DNA from: Pinguiococcus pyrenoidosus
Taxonomy: Eukaryota; Sar; Pinguiophyceae; Pinguiochrysidales; Pinguiochrysidaceae
NCBI GenBank assembly: GCA_019677205.1
Contig: JAAMXY010001625.1
Location: forward strand, 1 to 21,834
Direction of reading: 5' to 3'
Length of the DNA stretch: 21,834 nt
This document shows, piece after piece, positions 8,992 through 17,437 of the stretch. The notes beneath the pieces are model-generated. The model had not been told where the DNA came from, made no database searches, and worked only from the letters and a program-made list of their open reading frames with translations. Within the stretch, counting starts at the first letter, position 1. Every line of letters starts with the position of its first letter. Position numbers and translations under genes: made by a program.

Positions 8992-10179
8992 ATGGTCGCG
9001 CGGGTCGCTGCGGCCGTGGTGGCTGCGTTCTTGAGCGCCTGCGGCACCCAGGGGGCGGACCCGCTGGCTCTCCACAGATACTACGTCGTGGAAGCGGGGT
9101 ACGCGAAGTGCTCTTGAATACGGATCTTGCATCCTATCCTTCCTTGCCAAAGGCTGCTGGTGCATTGGCAAGATGAGCTTGGCTGACGATGCGTGCCCTG
9201 CCTTGTTCTTACAAGGTCCTACGTGGTGATCCCCCTGTACGGGTATGACTTGGATGGCGACGGCCTGCAGGCGAGAATCACGTCGCTTCCGGAGAGCGGC
9301 ACGCTCCATCAGATCACCGACGTTTACAGCAAGTATGGCTACTCGCCCGCGGCGGGCAACCAGATCACGGCCACGGGGACGCTGGTGACGGGGACGCAGA
9401 ATCGCGTGGTGTACAAACGTCCGTCCTTCGACTCGCTGAGCTTTGGAAGGTGGTCCAAGTTTGAGTACACCGTGTCGGACAGCGGGACGACGTCCTTGGC
9501 AGGCACCATCTGGCTGCTGCCGAACACGAAGACCGTCGAAGGGTCGGACTTCACGCTCACGTCGGAGAGTTGGACGATCGTCGGGCAGAGCACGGCGCAG
9601 CAGGCGACGTACGAGCAGACCAGCACGGGGATTCTGAACCGCTTCATCTACGGAACGGACAACCTGATCCACAAGACGGCAGACACGTGCGATGCGAATC
9701 GGTGGATGTTCGAGGCGCCGGCGAAGTTCTTGGGCTTGCAAGGGGTAGCATACGGAGGCGTGCTGGAGTTCTCGTTGGCGAGCTTCTCAGGAGACTTCTC
9801 CGCCGGCAACTTGATCTCCGACTTGTACCTTGTGGAGATGGAGTGCAGCGCGTGCGCCACCAACATGGGCGTCAAGCTGGCGTTTCCTGTGTCCGCCGCT
9901 GCCGGGTTTGACGGGCACGCGAAGGTCTTCTCCATTCCGCTCACCGAGTCCGGTGGGTGGCTGAAGGATCCGCGGAACACCTTGGACACCTGGATGGCCC
10001 CGACAAAGTGTGAGATGCTGGAGGTGCTCGGCGGGCTGACGAAGTTGCGGATAGCAGGCGACTTCACGTGTTGGTACGAGAGCGTCGCGATGGACAACGT
10101 GAGCTTCAAGGCGCCGAAGACCCAGATCCCCATCTGTGCACAGGGCGTCCCCGACCTCTCCAGTTGCTCATGCAGCTGA
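8992..10179 (+). CDS. Secreted laminin IV type A (laminin B) domain protein (two exons)
   Basis: The model is join(8992-9098, 9216-10179), 356 residues, with one 117-nt phase-2 intron. Exon 1 encodes a hydrophobic signal peptide (MVARVAAAVVAAFLSA), cleaved probably near residue 20. Residues about 28-115 include YVVIPLYGYDLDGDGLQARI, which resembles a cadherin-like or Ig-like repeat of the kind followed by D-x-D-G-D loops; that part is inference. Residues about 135-338 match the laminin IV type A domain: SWTIVG, then RWMFEAPAKFLGLQGVAYGG, GGWLKDP, LTKLRIAGDF and the closing ESVAMDNVSFKAP. In animals this domain sits inside laminins and perlecan. In protists it occurs in secreted or cell-surface proteins of unknown role. 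There is no transmembrane segment or GPI signal, so it is probably secreted. The short Cys/Ser-rich end (SSCSCS) stops abruptly. An upstream in-frame ATG exists, but the signal peptide favours 8992. Confidence 0.82.
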
Positions 10180-10677
10180 GTTCTTCCTTCTTACTCTCGT
10201 CTCTGCGGCTCTCCTTCGAGACGAAAGCCCTCTTTCTCCTTCCCGCCCTGGCGTCGAATGGTCCACCGGCGCCAAAGCACCGGACTCCGCCGATTTCGCT
10301 GACCGCTCCTGCTGACACTCCCATTCCCGATTTCCTTCGCGTTACTTTCCTATGCCATGGCCAAGCAACAGAATTTACGCCATCTGTCACGCCCCCGCTT
10401 CCGGCCTTTTCGGCACGTACGGCGAAGAACGCCACGTTCAGCCAGCTCGTGAGGCCGCCGCACGAGCTTTGGGACCTCGGTTTGGTCTCCGCGCAAGGTT
10501 CCTATCTTCACCTGAGGGGTGCGTGGTCGGTGGCTGTTCTGGCTCGGCCGCGCTCATGCGTGGCAGCCAAACGATTCTGTCGTTTTCTGAAGAGCTCATT
10601 GAAGCGCTCGACGCAGGACCTGGCTCCTCATGACCACGTTCTGAGCGGTGGTTACAGCCTCGAAGGCAGCGTTTCCC
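10180..10677. other. Spacer between laminin-B gene and PH-domain gene
   Basis: No gene is supported in these 498 bases. The stretch after the laminin-B stop is pyrimidine-rich. Open frames here are low-complexity shadows. An in-frame TGA at 10642-10644 closes the next gene's frame upstream of its first ATG. I see no TATA box or AATAAA signal. Confidence 0.5.
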
Positions 10678-13033
10678 ATGGCGTCCGCGCCGGTCCAAGG
10701 TGAGGCGCTAGATCTCGTTGCTTCAGCCACGCCGCTCCTTGCTAACGTCGGCTTTTCGTCTCTTCTCAGTGATGGACGAGGCGGTGCTCGAGCTGGGTAT
10801 GTTAAGCTACTGTCCATGCAGATCTGCAGTCCTGTGCGGACTTGGACATTCTCGAAGCGGGGGTGAGAGCGGTGGAAGAGGAGCGCGAGGCTGACGGGCG
10901 TGTTGCTCTCGCAGGCCATCAGCTGGTTGGGGAAGACGGACTGAGGGTGCGCCGGCGTTTGCCAATCGGAGTGGAGTGCGACGTGCTTCTGGCGCTGGCG
11001 AGGCATGCCAGTGGGGACGTGATTTTGCAGTGGGAGCCCGCGGGGAAGGCGCCGAACCTGGTGTCCAAGCAGCGCGTCGGTCTCTCGCTCGCCTGGGTGA
11101 CCGAAGTGGCTGCGACGGACAACCCGGACGCCAGTTCCACTCCCGAAGCCGCCGGAGAGGAGGAAGATTCGGAGCACGGTGGTCTGCTATCGGTTGTGTG
11201 GCCTCATTTTCAGCTTGATCTTGACTGCGGCGACAGGCACCGCAGGGATGCCTTGGTCCAGTGCCTCCGTAACATCGTCGCAGAAACCGCGGAGAGGGAG
11301 CCTCAAGGTGGAGGCGGGCTCCCGAGCAGGGAACACTCGGCGCGGACGTCGACGTCAGACTCGCAGACGTCATCGCAGCAGACCCTGCAGAAGCAAGAGG
11401 ACGACAAGGCATGCGAGGATGTTGGACTCTCCTTCGAACAGGACCCGGACGACGGAGCTCCCTCCGAAGGACCAGCGGCTGCCGAGCATGAGGCAGGCGC
11501 GCTTCGGTGTCCATCATCGCCACGTGCTGGTGCCGTGAAGGACGGGCCCAGCCTCGCTGTGAGCTCGCCGAAGCCGTTTGAGCGGCCGCTCCTCGTTGGC
11601 GGCGAAGTGCCCGAGGAAGATCTACGCCCTGAGCGCTTGCTGGGTGCCATCGACGCGGTGGAGCAGCGGATCTTGTGCGCACGCGAGGCGGCCGTCGACG
11701 ATTACACAGCGACTCTGTGGGAAAGCAGCATCATGTATATCGGGAGCTTGCGGCGTCGGCGACTCGTGGACCTGCGCCGGACGGCTTTTCATCGGTGGAG
11801 TCGGCTTGTCTACTACGAGAATCGGGAGAAGATGAATCAGGATCGAGCACAATGGCGTCTCCACGCCATCGCAAACAGTGAGCGAGACCTACAAGCTTGG
11901 TACCACGCCACCTTTAGCCCCGAAGTCTACCGCTTGCGGGGGCCCTTCTGGTTTCGCGAAGCGCTTCTCAGTCGGTACCACAACGGGCGCAAGCCGGTCG
12001 ATGCTTCCCTCACGCAGAGGGAAGAGCTCGTGATCAACAACATGCTGTGCAGCTCGGACACCACCCACATCGAGGTAGCCGCACAGCTCTTCGTGGTCCG
12101 GGAACTTCTGGACAAAGATCTCTACGAGTACTTCGAAAGCCTTCTGATTCAAGACACGCCGATTACCGTTGCCGGCGATACGCTCCGAGGCCGTTCGCAG
12201 ACGCGTGGGAAGACGGTGACTCGAAAGTTTCGAATATCCTTCGTGCAAGGCGAGCTCTTTCTCACGTGGAAGACGAAGTATGGAACGCAGGGGGTGGGCA
12301 TCAAGGAGATTCGGGAGCTGCGATGCTACAAGGAAGACGGCAGAGGCGCCTGGGTGATCTTCACCGGTCTCACGCACCAAGAGGGGAAGCAACTTATGTC
12401 GCGGGACAGTATGAAGACCTCGTCAAACGACCTGACGAGCTGTCGCTTGTCGCTCATGAGTAGCGACAGAACTCTTGATCTGGTGTTCGACAGTTCGGTA
12501 GGTGCTGTTTGCTTTTGCTTTGCCTCTTGCTTCTGATGTTGGGTGCTGAGATGCTGGAGCTTGAGATGCGTAGTTCAATGCGCGTGACGACGCTCGCCTC
12601 GTTGCTGTCGCTTAGGAGAAACGCTCGACGTTCCAGACCCTCATCGCGGTGCTGGCGAACAAGGAGAAGGGGCTGCTGACTGCGAGCGGGGCGGCCAAAT
12701 CTGACGTAAAGATGGCCAGCGGAGCTCGCGACAAGAGTGACGTGGAGTCTACCGCATGGGCGCACGACTGTGGCGTCGGAGGAGAGCCGGTGGACAGTAT
12801 CGGCAAAGGCTTGGCGCCCTGGTCCGCTCAGGACGAGAAGGACGGACAGGCCGACGATCACGTTCTCATTGTTTTGCCGAAGGTAAGAGGCATCCCCTAC
12901 CGCAGACTCCCTTCGTTGAAATTGCACCACCGCTAACAGGCTGCCGTGCTCTGATGTGCAGCACACGACTGTGTTGAACGATGGATTGGATCCGTTGGTG
13001 CAGCACGTCGTGCTCGGCTGCGATTTTCGTTAG
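10678..13033 (+). CDS. PH-domain protein, possibly with two PH-like domains (five exons)
   Basis: The model is join(10678-10699, 10770-10796, 10915-12497, 12616-12882, 12962-13033), 656 residues, with GT-AG introns of 70, 118, 118 and 79 nt, all phase-consistent. Residues about 432-562 form a pleckstrin-homology-like domain: GELFLTWKTKYG, a variable loop, then CRLSLMSSDRTLDLVFD joined across intron 3 to EKRSTFQTLIAVLANK. That C-terminal helix pattern resembles PH domains of phospholipase C type. Residues about 17-140 may be a second, diverged PH-like domain (GDVILQWEP, VWPHFQLDLDC, then a final helix DALVQCLRNIVAE). Between them lie a Ser/Glu-rich disordered stretch and a helical region at about 285-430. 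No lipase or GTPase-regulator domain is visible, so it may be a membrane or phosphoinositide adaptor. The start is the first ATG after an in-frame stop. Intron 2 has an alternative acceptor at 10821 that would give a 25-nt intron, which is less likely. Confidence 0.75.
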
Positions 13034-13546
13034 ACACAGGCGCAGTGAAGTTTTGGTTCGGCAGGTTCGGATTTGCAGTGCGTTGGTCACGGGGCGCGTC
13101 TCTCCTTGAGTGACGTTGGAAAAAGTGGACGGTGCAGGATTGATTGTGGGGTTGCTGCAGGTGTGTTGCGGGTTTGCCGCGAGTTTGCCCCGGATTGGCC
13201 GCGGATTGGCCGCGGATTGGCCGCGAGGGAGATTCGTGAAGACAAGGACAAGGCAAGGGAATGGCGCTCCTTCGGAAATGAAGTATTTGACTGACCAACG
13301 ACTGCTGTATCGTCCTGCTCTCGTCCACGTCAAGATTTCGGACTGAAGGCCATCCCACCTTGATTGCAGCGGAAGCCTATGGCCACAAACGATCACACCT
13401 TGGCTGCCAAAGGGTCTACCCCCCTTGCCGGAAATGATGTATGGCCCTTCTGATCATCACAGACGGAGGGACATCTACGAAGGCAAGCAGCGTTAGTCCA
13501 CCTCGTCAAACCGCGGCACTCGACGTTCGTGCCGTTCGCACATACC
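13034..13546. other. Convergent spacer between PH-domain (+) and LHC (-) genes
   Basis: These 513 bases contain no supported gene. They include an 11-nt tandem repeat, listed separately. Overlapping minus-strand frames carry repeated Ala-Asn-Pro-type peptides that only reflect that DNA repeat. The two 3' UTRs presumably lie here. On the minus strand the sequence directly after the LHC stop reads TAA-G-GTATGTGCG, a donor-like site. Confidence 0.5.
13192..13224. repeat. 11-nt tandem repeat, three copies
   Basis: GGATTGGCCGC is repeated three times without error at 13192-13202, 13203-13213 and 13214-13224. It sits in the spacer between convergent genes. Each unit contains TTGGC and the palindromic GGCC. 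It may be a simple minisatellite. Confidence 0.85.
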
Positions 13547-14464
13547 TTAGAGGAAGGAGCGGGCCCAGTCCAAGGTCTGCTGGATGATGGGCACGTCCGG
13601 CTTGACGAGGGTCTGGATGAGCATACCGGCGGTGGCCCACATCGCGAGGCGGCCGTGCTTAAGTTCCATGAGCGCCCACTTCTCGTTGATGCCGTTCTAG
13701 GAAAGCACGCATCATCAGCATTCCACGCATCATCAGCATTCCACGCATCGTCAGCATTCGCCGCCGCGCGATCAGAAGCAGCACAACTTGACGTGTTGTG
13801 CTGTCCTTCGTCCTCCTTCTTTTCTTGCGGGCATCCGCTGCGGTGTTCTTACCTCAGAAAGCTTGAGGGGGTCGAAGCCACGGTCGCCCGGCACGCGTCC
13901 CACGTACTTGGAGTTCTGGGCCTCGATGGCGCCGATCACGAAGAGAATCTGAAGGAGGCCGGCGGTCGGGGCGGTCTTGAGCGCCTCGATGCAGTTCTTG
14001 GAAGGGAAGGCGTCGCCCAGGCGGTACACTTCCTGTGTGAGGATGCCGGTGGCGGCGAGCATGCAAACGCGGCCGTGCTACGGGAGCGTCAAGATGAGCA
14101 CACCGTCAGCGTCGGGGCTGGCCTCGCTGGCTCTTGCTTCACCGCCGCAGTCCTTACCTTAAGCTCCGCCTCGCGCAGCTTCGTGAGGTCGTTGCCGTCG
14201 GTGAAGCCGAAGGGGTCGAAGCCGATGTCTCCCGCGAGCTCTCCGTTGAGGTTCGCCGGCTTGTCGGCGAAGGGGATGGCCGCGCTCTTCTCGGCCTGCG
14301 GAAGGAGGTGACCTCACGTTACTACGGCGTCGCACAACCACGCAAGTGTCCGCGTGCGTATGAACACGCACCGCCATGCGGAGCTGTCCCCGAGTGACGC
14401 GGCCCGCCGGAGCGAAGGCAGATGCCCCCACGAGGGCGGCGGCGAGGATGCAGAAGCGGAACAT
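13547..14464 (-). CDS. Light-harvesting chlorophyll a/c-type antenna protein, plastid-targeted (four exons)
   Basis: The model is join(14464-14372, 14295-14158, 14077-13853, 13696-13547), 201 residues. Its phase-0 introns of 76, 80 and 156 nt have GT-AG ends. The precursor starts with a signal peptide ([19 protein letters not shown]); cleavage before the Phe of ASAF-AP exposes the +1 Phe required for import into red-derived complex plastids. The mature protein has the LHC fold. Helix 1 carries the chlorophyll-binding motif [15 protein letters not shown] (about 71-85) after [10 protein letters not shown]. Helix 2 is near residues 117-130 ([15 protein letters not shown]). Helix 3 carries [15 protein letters not shown] after [15 protein letters not shown]. 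Both ExxxHxR repeats are intact. It binds chlorophyll and carotenoid in the thylakoid membrane to feed the photosystems. Length and motifs fit fucoxanthin- or peridinin-type antennae of secondary algae rather than green-plant LHC. It is divergent from the kinase gene. Confidence 0.95.
13706..13759. repeat. 18-nt tandem repeat, three copies, inside LHC intron 3
   Basis: The unit CACGCATCATCAGCATTC lies at 13706-13723 and 13724-13741, and with one A-to-G change at 13742-13759. It lies near the 3' splice site of LHC intron 3, which at 156 nt is about twice the usual length here, so the repeat explains most of the extra length. Confidence 0.9.
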
Positions 14465-15304
14465 TTTTCCTGAGGCCACAGAGGAGACACTACTCGCAGT
14501 CGACTTGCAAAGATGGCGCCAAAAACCGAGCTCAAGATCGGATGCAACTCAAGCAGCTCGCGCTGGATCCTCATTGGGTGGCTTCGAATTTTGCAAAAAG
14601 GTTCTGATTAAGACGTTGATCTCGGTGTGGGAGATTGAGAATAAGAATATATTGAAATTGGATGCTATGAGACCTGTGGGACAGGCGAGTCAAACTCGGC
14701 CAACTGCTGGATTCGCGTGACTGTAAGGCTCAAGTTGGTTTTTGAAATTTGTCAATACATATCAGAGACGCATGATATAAAACTTGAAGATACTCTTTGG
14801 GTTGAAATATTTTGGAAAAGTGGTTGTGGCCAATTGTGGACACCTATTCTCGCCAAATGCCCAATCATGTCGATCGCCGATCTCGCATTCCCCCAGACGT
14901 CTCTGCGCCGCACGACGCTGCACTCCACAGCCGCCTCTCTCAAGCTTTCTGGCAGGTTTTGGTTGTCAAGCCGGCGTTCCTCAAAGCTTTCGAAGGGACC
15001 GCAGAACAAACGCTCTCATGGATCTCACGAAGACAAGGGAAAGGGTATGACATGGCTCCACGTTCCCCAAGGCAGACAGCAGGTGCGCCAGTCGGCGAGA
15101 GATCGCGACGGCGGAGCACAAGAGAAAAGGAGTCTCGGGATGAACAATGCGACTGAAGAAAGTACAACTGACTCAGTGTTGACTATAATCATATATCACC
15201 AACCATAGAAGCTGAAGACTCCAACGCTTGGAGGAGCCGCTGCGCTGCAGTGTCTACCAACCATGAGTTGTAACCCCTGCGCTTCTCTCTTTCATTGCAG
15301 ACCT
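14465..15304. promoter_or_regulatory. Divergent promoter/leader region of LHC (-) and kinase (+)
   Basis: These 840 bases separate two start codons of predicted plastid proteins. About 14590-14830 is clearly AT-richer than the coding DNA and includes a TATA-like site, listed separately. CTCAG at 14470-14474 (minus strand), after a pyrimidine-rich tract, lies five bases before the LHC ATG. A strong tract ending TTCATTGCAG at 15300 lies four bases before the kinase ATG, so at least the kinase probably has a leader intron; a possible donor is GTATGA at 15045. Open frames inside have no recognisable domain. Confidence 0.5.
14776..14782 (+). promoter_or_regulatory. TATA-like element
   Basis: TATAAAA lies in the AT-rich centre of the LHC-kinase spacer. 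If used for the kinase it would need a long or spliced leader, which the 3' splice-like site at 15300 would allow. In AT-rich DNA a chance match is quite possible. Confidence 0.3.
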
Positions 15305-16087
15305 ATGGCCCGCGCGGTCTTTCGCCTCCTTCTACTCGTAGTCGCATTCCACTTCTGCCGAGGCTTCTCGCCGCTCCGAGCCTCCACAAGCAGGATGGAA
15401 AGCGCGCTTCCAGCGGACGCCATGATGCAGGCGAAGTACGAGGAGCTCGTGGACAGAGTCAAGGCGATGGAGAGCAACCGCGATAAGCCTTTGTGGATCG
15501 GCATCGCGGGGTGTCCTGGCTCCGGAAAGACTTCCCTGAGCCTCGCCGTCGGAGAGCTGCTCTCGGACGCCGGCACACCGACTGCGGTCCTTCCCATGGA
15601 TGGATTCCACTTCTACAGGAGCGAGCTCGACAGCATGCCCGACCCGGAGGCAGCCCATGCCCGCAGAGGGGCCCCTTTCACCTTCAACGCGGAGAAGCTG
15701 GTCGCGGCTCTTGAGCAGCTGAAAATCGGACTCTCCGAGTCCAGGGCAGGCCTGTCCTGGCCGTCGTTCGATCACGAGGCGGGCGATCCGGTGGAAGACG
15801 GCATCGTCGTGCCGCCGGCCACCCGGGTGGTCCTCGTTGAAGGGAACTACCTCCTTCTGGGGCAGCCGGAGCCGTGGAATCGCGTCAGATCAGTGTTTGA
15901 TGAGATGTGGTACATAGATGTAGAGACTGCCGTCGCTGTGGAGCGTGTGGCGCGGCGACACATGAAGGCTTGGGGATGGGACTACGAGCGCGCGTTTGCG
16001 CGCGCTGCCGACTCTGACAGGGCGAACATGGAGCTGATCGTGTCGCAAGGCCGAGACGAGGCAGATTTGTACATCCAAAGTGTGTAG
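15305..16087 (+). CDS. P-loop kinase of the phosphoribulokinase/uridine kinase family, probably plastid-targeted
   Basis: This is a 260-residue single-exon CDS. The Walker A motif G69-C70-P71-G72-S73-G74-K75-T76 follows WIGIA. M98-D99-G100-F101-H102 is the substrate and metal region typical of the uridine kinase, pantothenate kinase and FrcK/YfhA-like group. W-P-S-F-D-H and E179-G-N-Y are the later conserved blocks, and an arginine-rich lid (VERVARRHMKAWG) follows. The family phosphorylates small molecules (nucleosides, sugars, pantothenate) with ATP; the substrate is unknown. It is not the Calvin-cycle phosphoribulokinase, which is longer and has other motifs. The N-terminus (ARAVFRLLLLVVAFHFC, then RGFSPLRAST) is a signal peptide followed by a +1 Phe, as in the neighbouring LHC, so plastid import is likely. 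An upstream ATG at 15263 is in frame, but a strong 3' splice site at 15300 lies between them, so I chose 15305. Confidence 0.88.
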   Translation: MARAVFRLLLLVVAFHFCRGFSPLRASTSRMESALPADAMMQAKYEELVDRVKAMESNRDKPLWIGIAGCPGSGKTSLSLAVGELLSDAGTPTAVLPMDGFHFYRSELDSMPDPEAAHARRGAPFTFNAEKLVAALEQLKIGLSESRAGLSWPSFDHEAGDPVEDGIVVPPATRVVLVEGNYLLLGQPEPWNRVRSVFDEMWYIDVETAVAVERVARRHMKAWGWDYERAFARAADSDRANMELIVSQGRDEADLYIQSV

Positions 16088-16164
16088 TGCCCGGAGTGTA
16101 GCTGACTGCCAAGGGGAGCGGCCTGGCGTTGCTCTCTAGCGGGACCTGCCTCCCACCCGCAGTC
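16088..16164. other. 77-nt convergent spacer between kinase and ADF stop codons
   Basis: Only 77 bases separate the kinase stop from the ADF stop on the other strand. No standard polyadenylation hexamer is visible. The two 3' UTRs must be extremely short or must overlap the neighbouring gene in antisense. Confidence 0.7.
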
Positions 16165-16741
16165 TTAAAAGTCGTCTTCAAACTCCTGATCCTCTTCTTC
16201 GAGATCCTCCCGCGACAAAACCCCCAGCGCGAGCAGAATGTCGGTCGACTCCTGAGCTTGCACGTCGAAGGTCCCGGCGAAGCGAGTGGACACCGTCTGC
16301 TTCATCTCGCTGTAGGCCATCTTGTTGTGACGCGTCGCGTTGCTGGGCATCCACGAGATGAAGTACATCTTGCTCGTCTTGCGGCCATCATGCGTGACGA
16401 AGTCGTGGTCATACACCACGTAGCGGCAGTCGCTCTGCGGCAACGCGGCCATCATCTCCTCGAGGTTGCTGTCCGGCGGCCCCTACGGCGCCCGCGCTTC
16501 AGCCTTGTGGGCGAGGCAGACGCACCCATCGACAGCATCGTACCTCGATGTCCACCTCCACCATGTTCGTCTCCGCATTCATGATGAAGCTGAGCCATTT
16601 GTAGGTGTTGCGGACCTTCAGGAGCTCGAACTTGTCATAGGCGTCGTCGGAGACCTGTTCCGCAACGGCTTTGTTCTTGAACTCGCGCGGTTCGCCCTCC
16701 GTCCGCGTGTGCCGCTCGGCCTTCACTCCCACGGTCGTCAT
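16165..16741 (-). CDS. Actin-depolymerising factor / cofilin (two exons)
   Basis: The model is join(16741-16544, 16482-16165), 171 residues, with one 61-nt phase-0 intron, the shortest in the window. The ADF-homology fold runs from residue about 28: AEQVSDDAYDKFELLKVR, then NTYKWLSFIMNAE, NMVEVDIE joined to GPPDSNLEEMMAALPQ, DCRYVVYDHDF, KMYFISWMPSNATRHNKM and the actin-binding helix AYSEMKQTVSTRF. ADF/cofilin severs and depolymerises actin filaments in the cytosol. Oddities: a ~25-residue charged N-terminal extension (MTTVGVKAERHTRTEGEPRE) before the usual start region, so the conserved regulatory serine near the N-terminus is absent, and an acidic tail (SREDLEEEDQEFEDDF). The extension could reflect an unrecognised upstream intron. 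No other in-frame Met occurs before the domain. It is convergent with the kinase. Confidence 0.9.
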
Positions 16742-16906
16742 GCCCAGTGCGCTCGAGAGCCCGTGCTTCCAGCTGCTGTGGCGCCCTCGCTCGGCCGGTG
16801 GCGTTCTGGAGCCGAAACGAGGTGTCAGCCACGTGCTGGGGTTGCTTCCGCCGCAGTGATCGCTGTATGTGAGAGATGTGTCAATTATGACTTGATTTCA
16901 TTGGAT

Positions 16907-16923
16907 CAAAGAATCATTCTTTG
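16907..16923. promoter_or_regulatory. Perfect 17-nt palindrome in divergent promoter
   Basis: CAAAGAATCATTCTTTG is an 8-bp inverted repeat around a single central base. Its symmetry and place in an AT-rich part of a divergent promoter suit a dimeric transcription-factor site. The binder is unknown. Confidence 0.35.
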
Positions 16924-17397
16924 CGAGGATCATGAGGCCATTTTGCGCGGAAACGTTCCCCTCAGAAAGCCACAAAACGATCCGCAAATCCGCACATTGT
17001 TTCTGTTGTTCGCGCACTCTTTGGCGCTCCTTGGAGCGCAGCGCAGCGTAGCGGCTTTTCGGCCAATCTGACTTTCCTTCTGGCGCATGGGCCAGCAGAA
17101 GAGCCTCCTGGCCGTCGAGGCCTGAAGGCTGATGCAGCTTTGTGGGGCAAAAGATGCGAGGAGCGCAGCTGTTGCAGCTGGCGAAGGGTGGAAACATGTC
17201 CATGATGTTGCGAGTCTTTGATCAAGAAGAGACCCCTCCCGAAGAGTGGACGAAAGCACTCCGTAGCCTCCAGAGCTCGCCCATGCACTCCGAGAGACGC
17301 CTTCATACAAGCTTAGCTAGCCTGAGCAGATCGTCGAAACTGAGCTGAGTCGAGCTTAACTGACTTCGCTGGCAGTATCACACGGAAAGTTGGACTC

Positions 17398-17430
17398 AAG
17401 AAGAAGAAGAAGAACAACAACAACAACAAC
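17398..17430 (+). repeat. Triplet microsatellite (AAG)5(AAC)6 in leader
   Basis: Five AAG units (17398-17412) run directly into six AAC units (17413-17430). It ends seven bases before the ATG of the LisH gene, so it is almost certainly in the 5' UTR and could vary between strains. Confidence 0.9.
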
Positions 17431-17437
17431 ATAGCGG

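Larger units (their letters stand above)
16742..17437. promoter_or_regulatory. Divergent promoter/leader region of ADF (-) and LisH (+) genes
   Basis: These 696 bases separate two start codons. About 16860-16990 is AT-richer and holds a perfect 17-nt palindrome, listed separately. CTTAACTGAC followed by TTCGCTGGCAG (17355-17375) resembles a branch point and 3' splice site, suggesting a leader intron for the LisH gene. A triplet repeat sits just before its ATG. A small frame from an ATG at 17154 to 17348 has no recognisable domain and is not called. Confidence 0.45.

Noticed and set aside
8578-9741. 387-residue minus-strand open frame across the laminin-B gene and its promoter
   Set aside because: Most of it is antisense to the laminin-B coding exons. 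It has no ATG near a plausible start and no recognisable domain. Only its last part is kept as a weak exon possibility in the findings.
10797-10821. 25-nt ultra-short intron in the PH-domain gene
   Set aside because: It restores the frame, but the 118-nt alternative (10797-10914) also does, has a much better acceptor (TTGCTCTCGCAG) and fits the other intron lengths.
10863-10914. 52-nt intron candidate (GTGAGA to CTCGCAG) in the PH-domain gene
   Set aside because: Using this donor puts the downstream frame out of register; the same acceptor works in phase with the donor at 10797.
12866-13396. 176-residue minus-strand frame with repeated Ala-Asn-Pro peptides
   Set aside because: The peptide repeat is just the translation of the 11-nt tandem DNA repeat, and the frame is antisense to the last PH-gene exons.
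14717-15208. Plus-strand frames of 114-163 residues in the LHC-kinase spacer
   Set aside because: Two frames overlap in the same DNA, have no domain, and span the TATA-like and AT-rich promoter stretch; treated as non-coding.
17142-17348. Small plus-strand frame upstream of the LisH gene
   Set aside because: It lacks any domain and lies before a probable leader splice site, so it is at most an upstream ORF or intron sequence.
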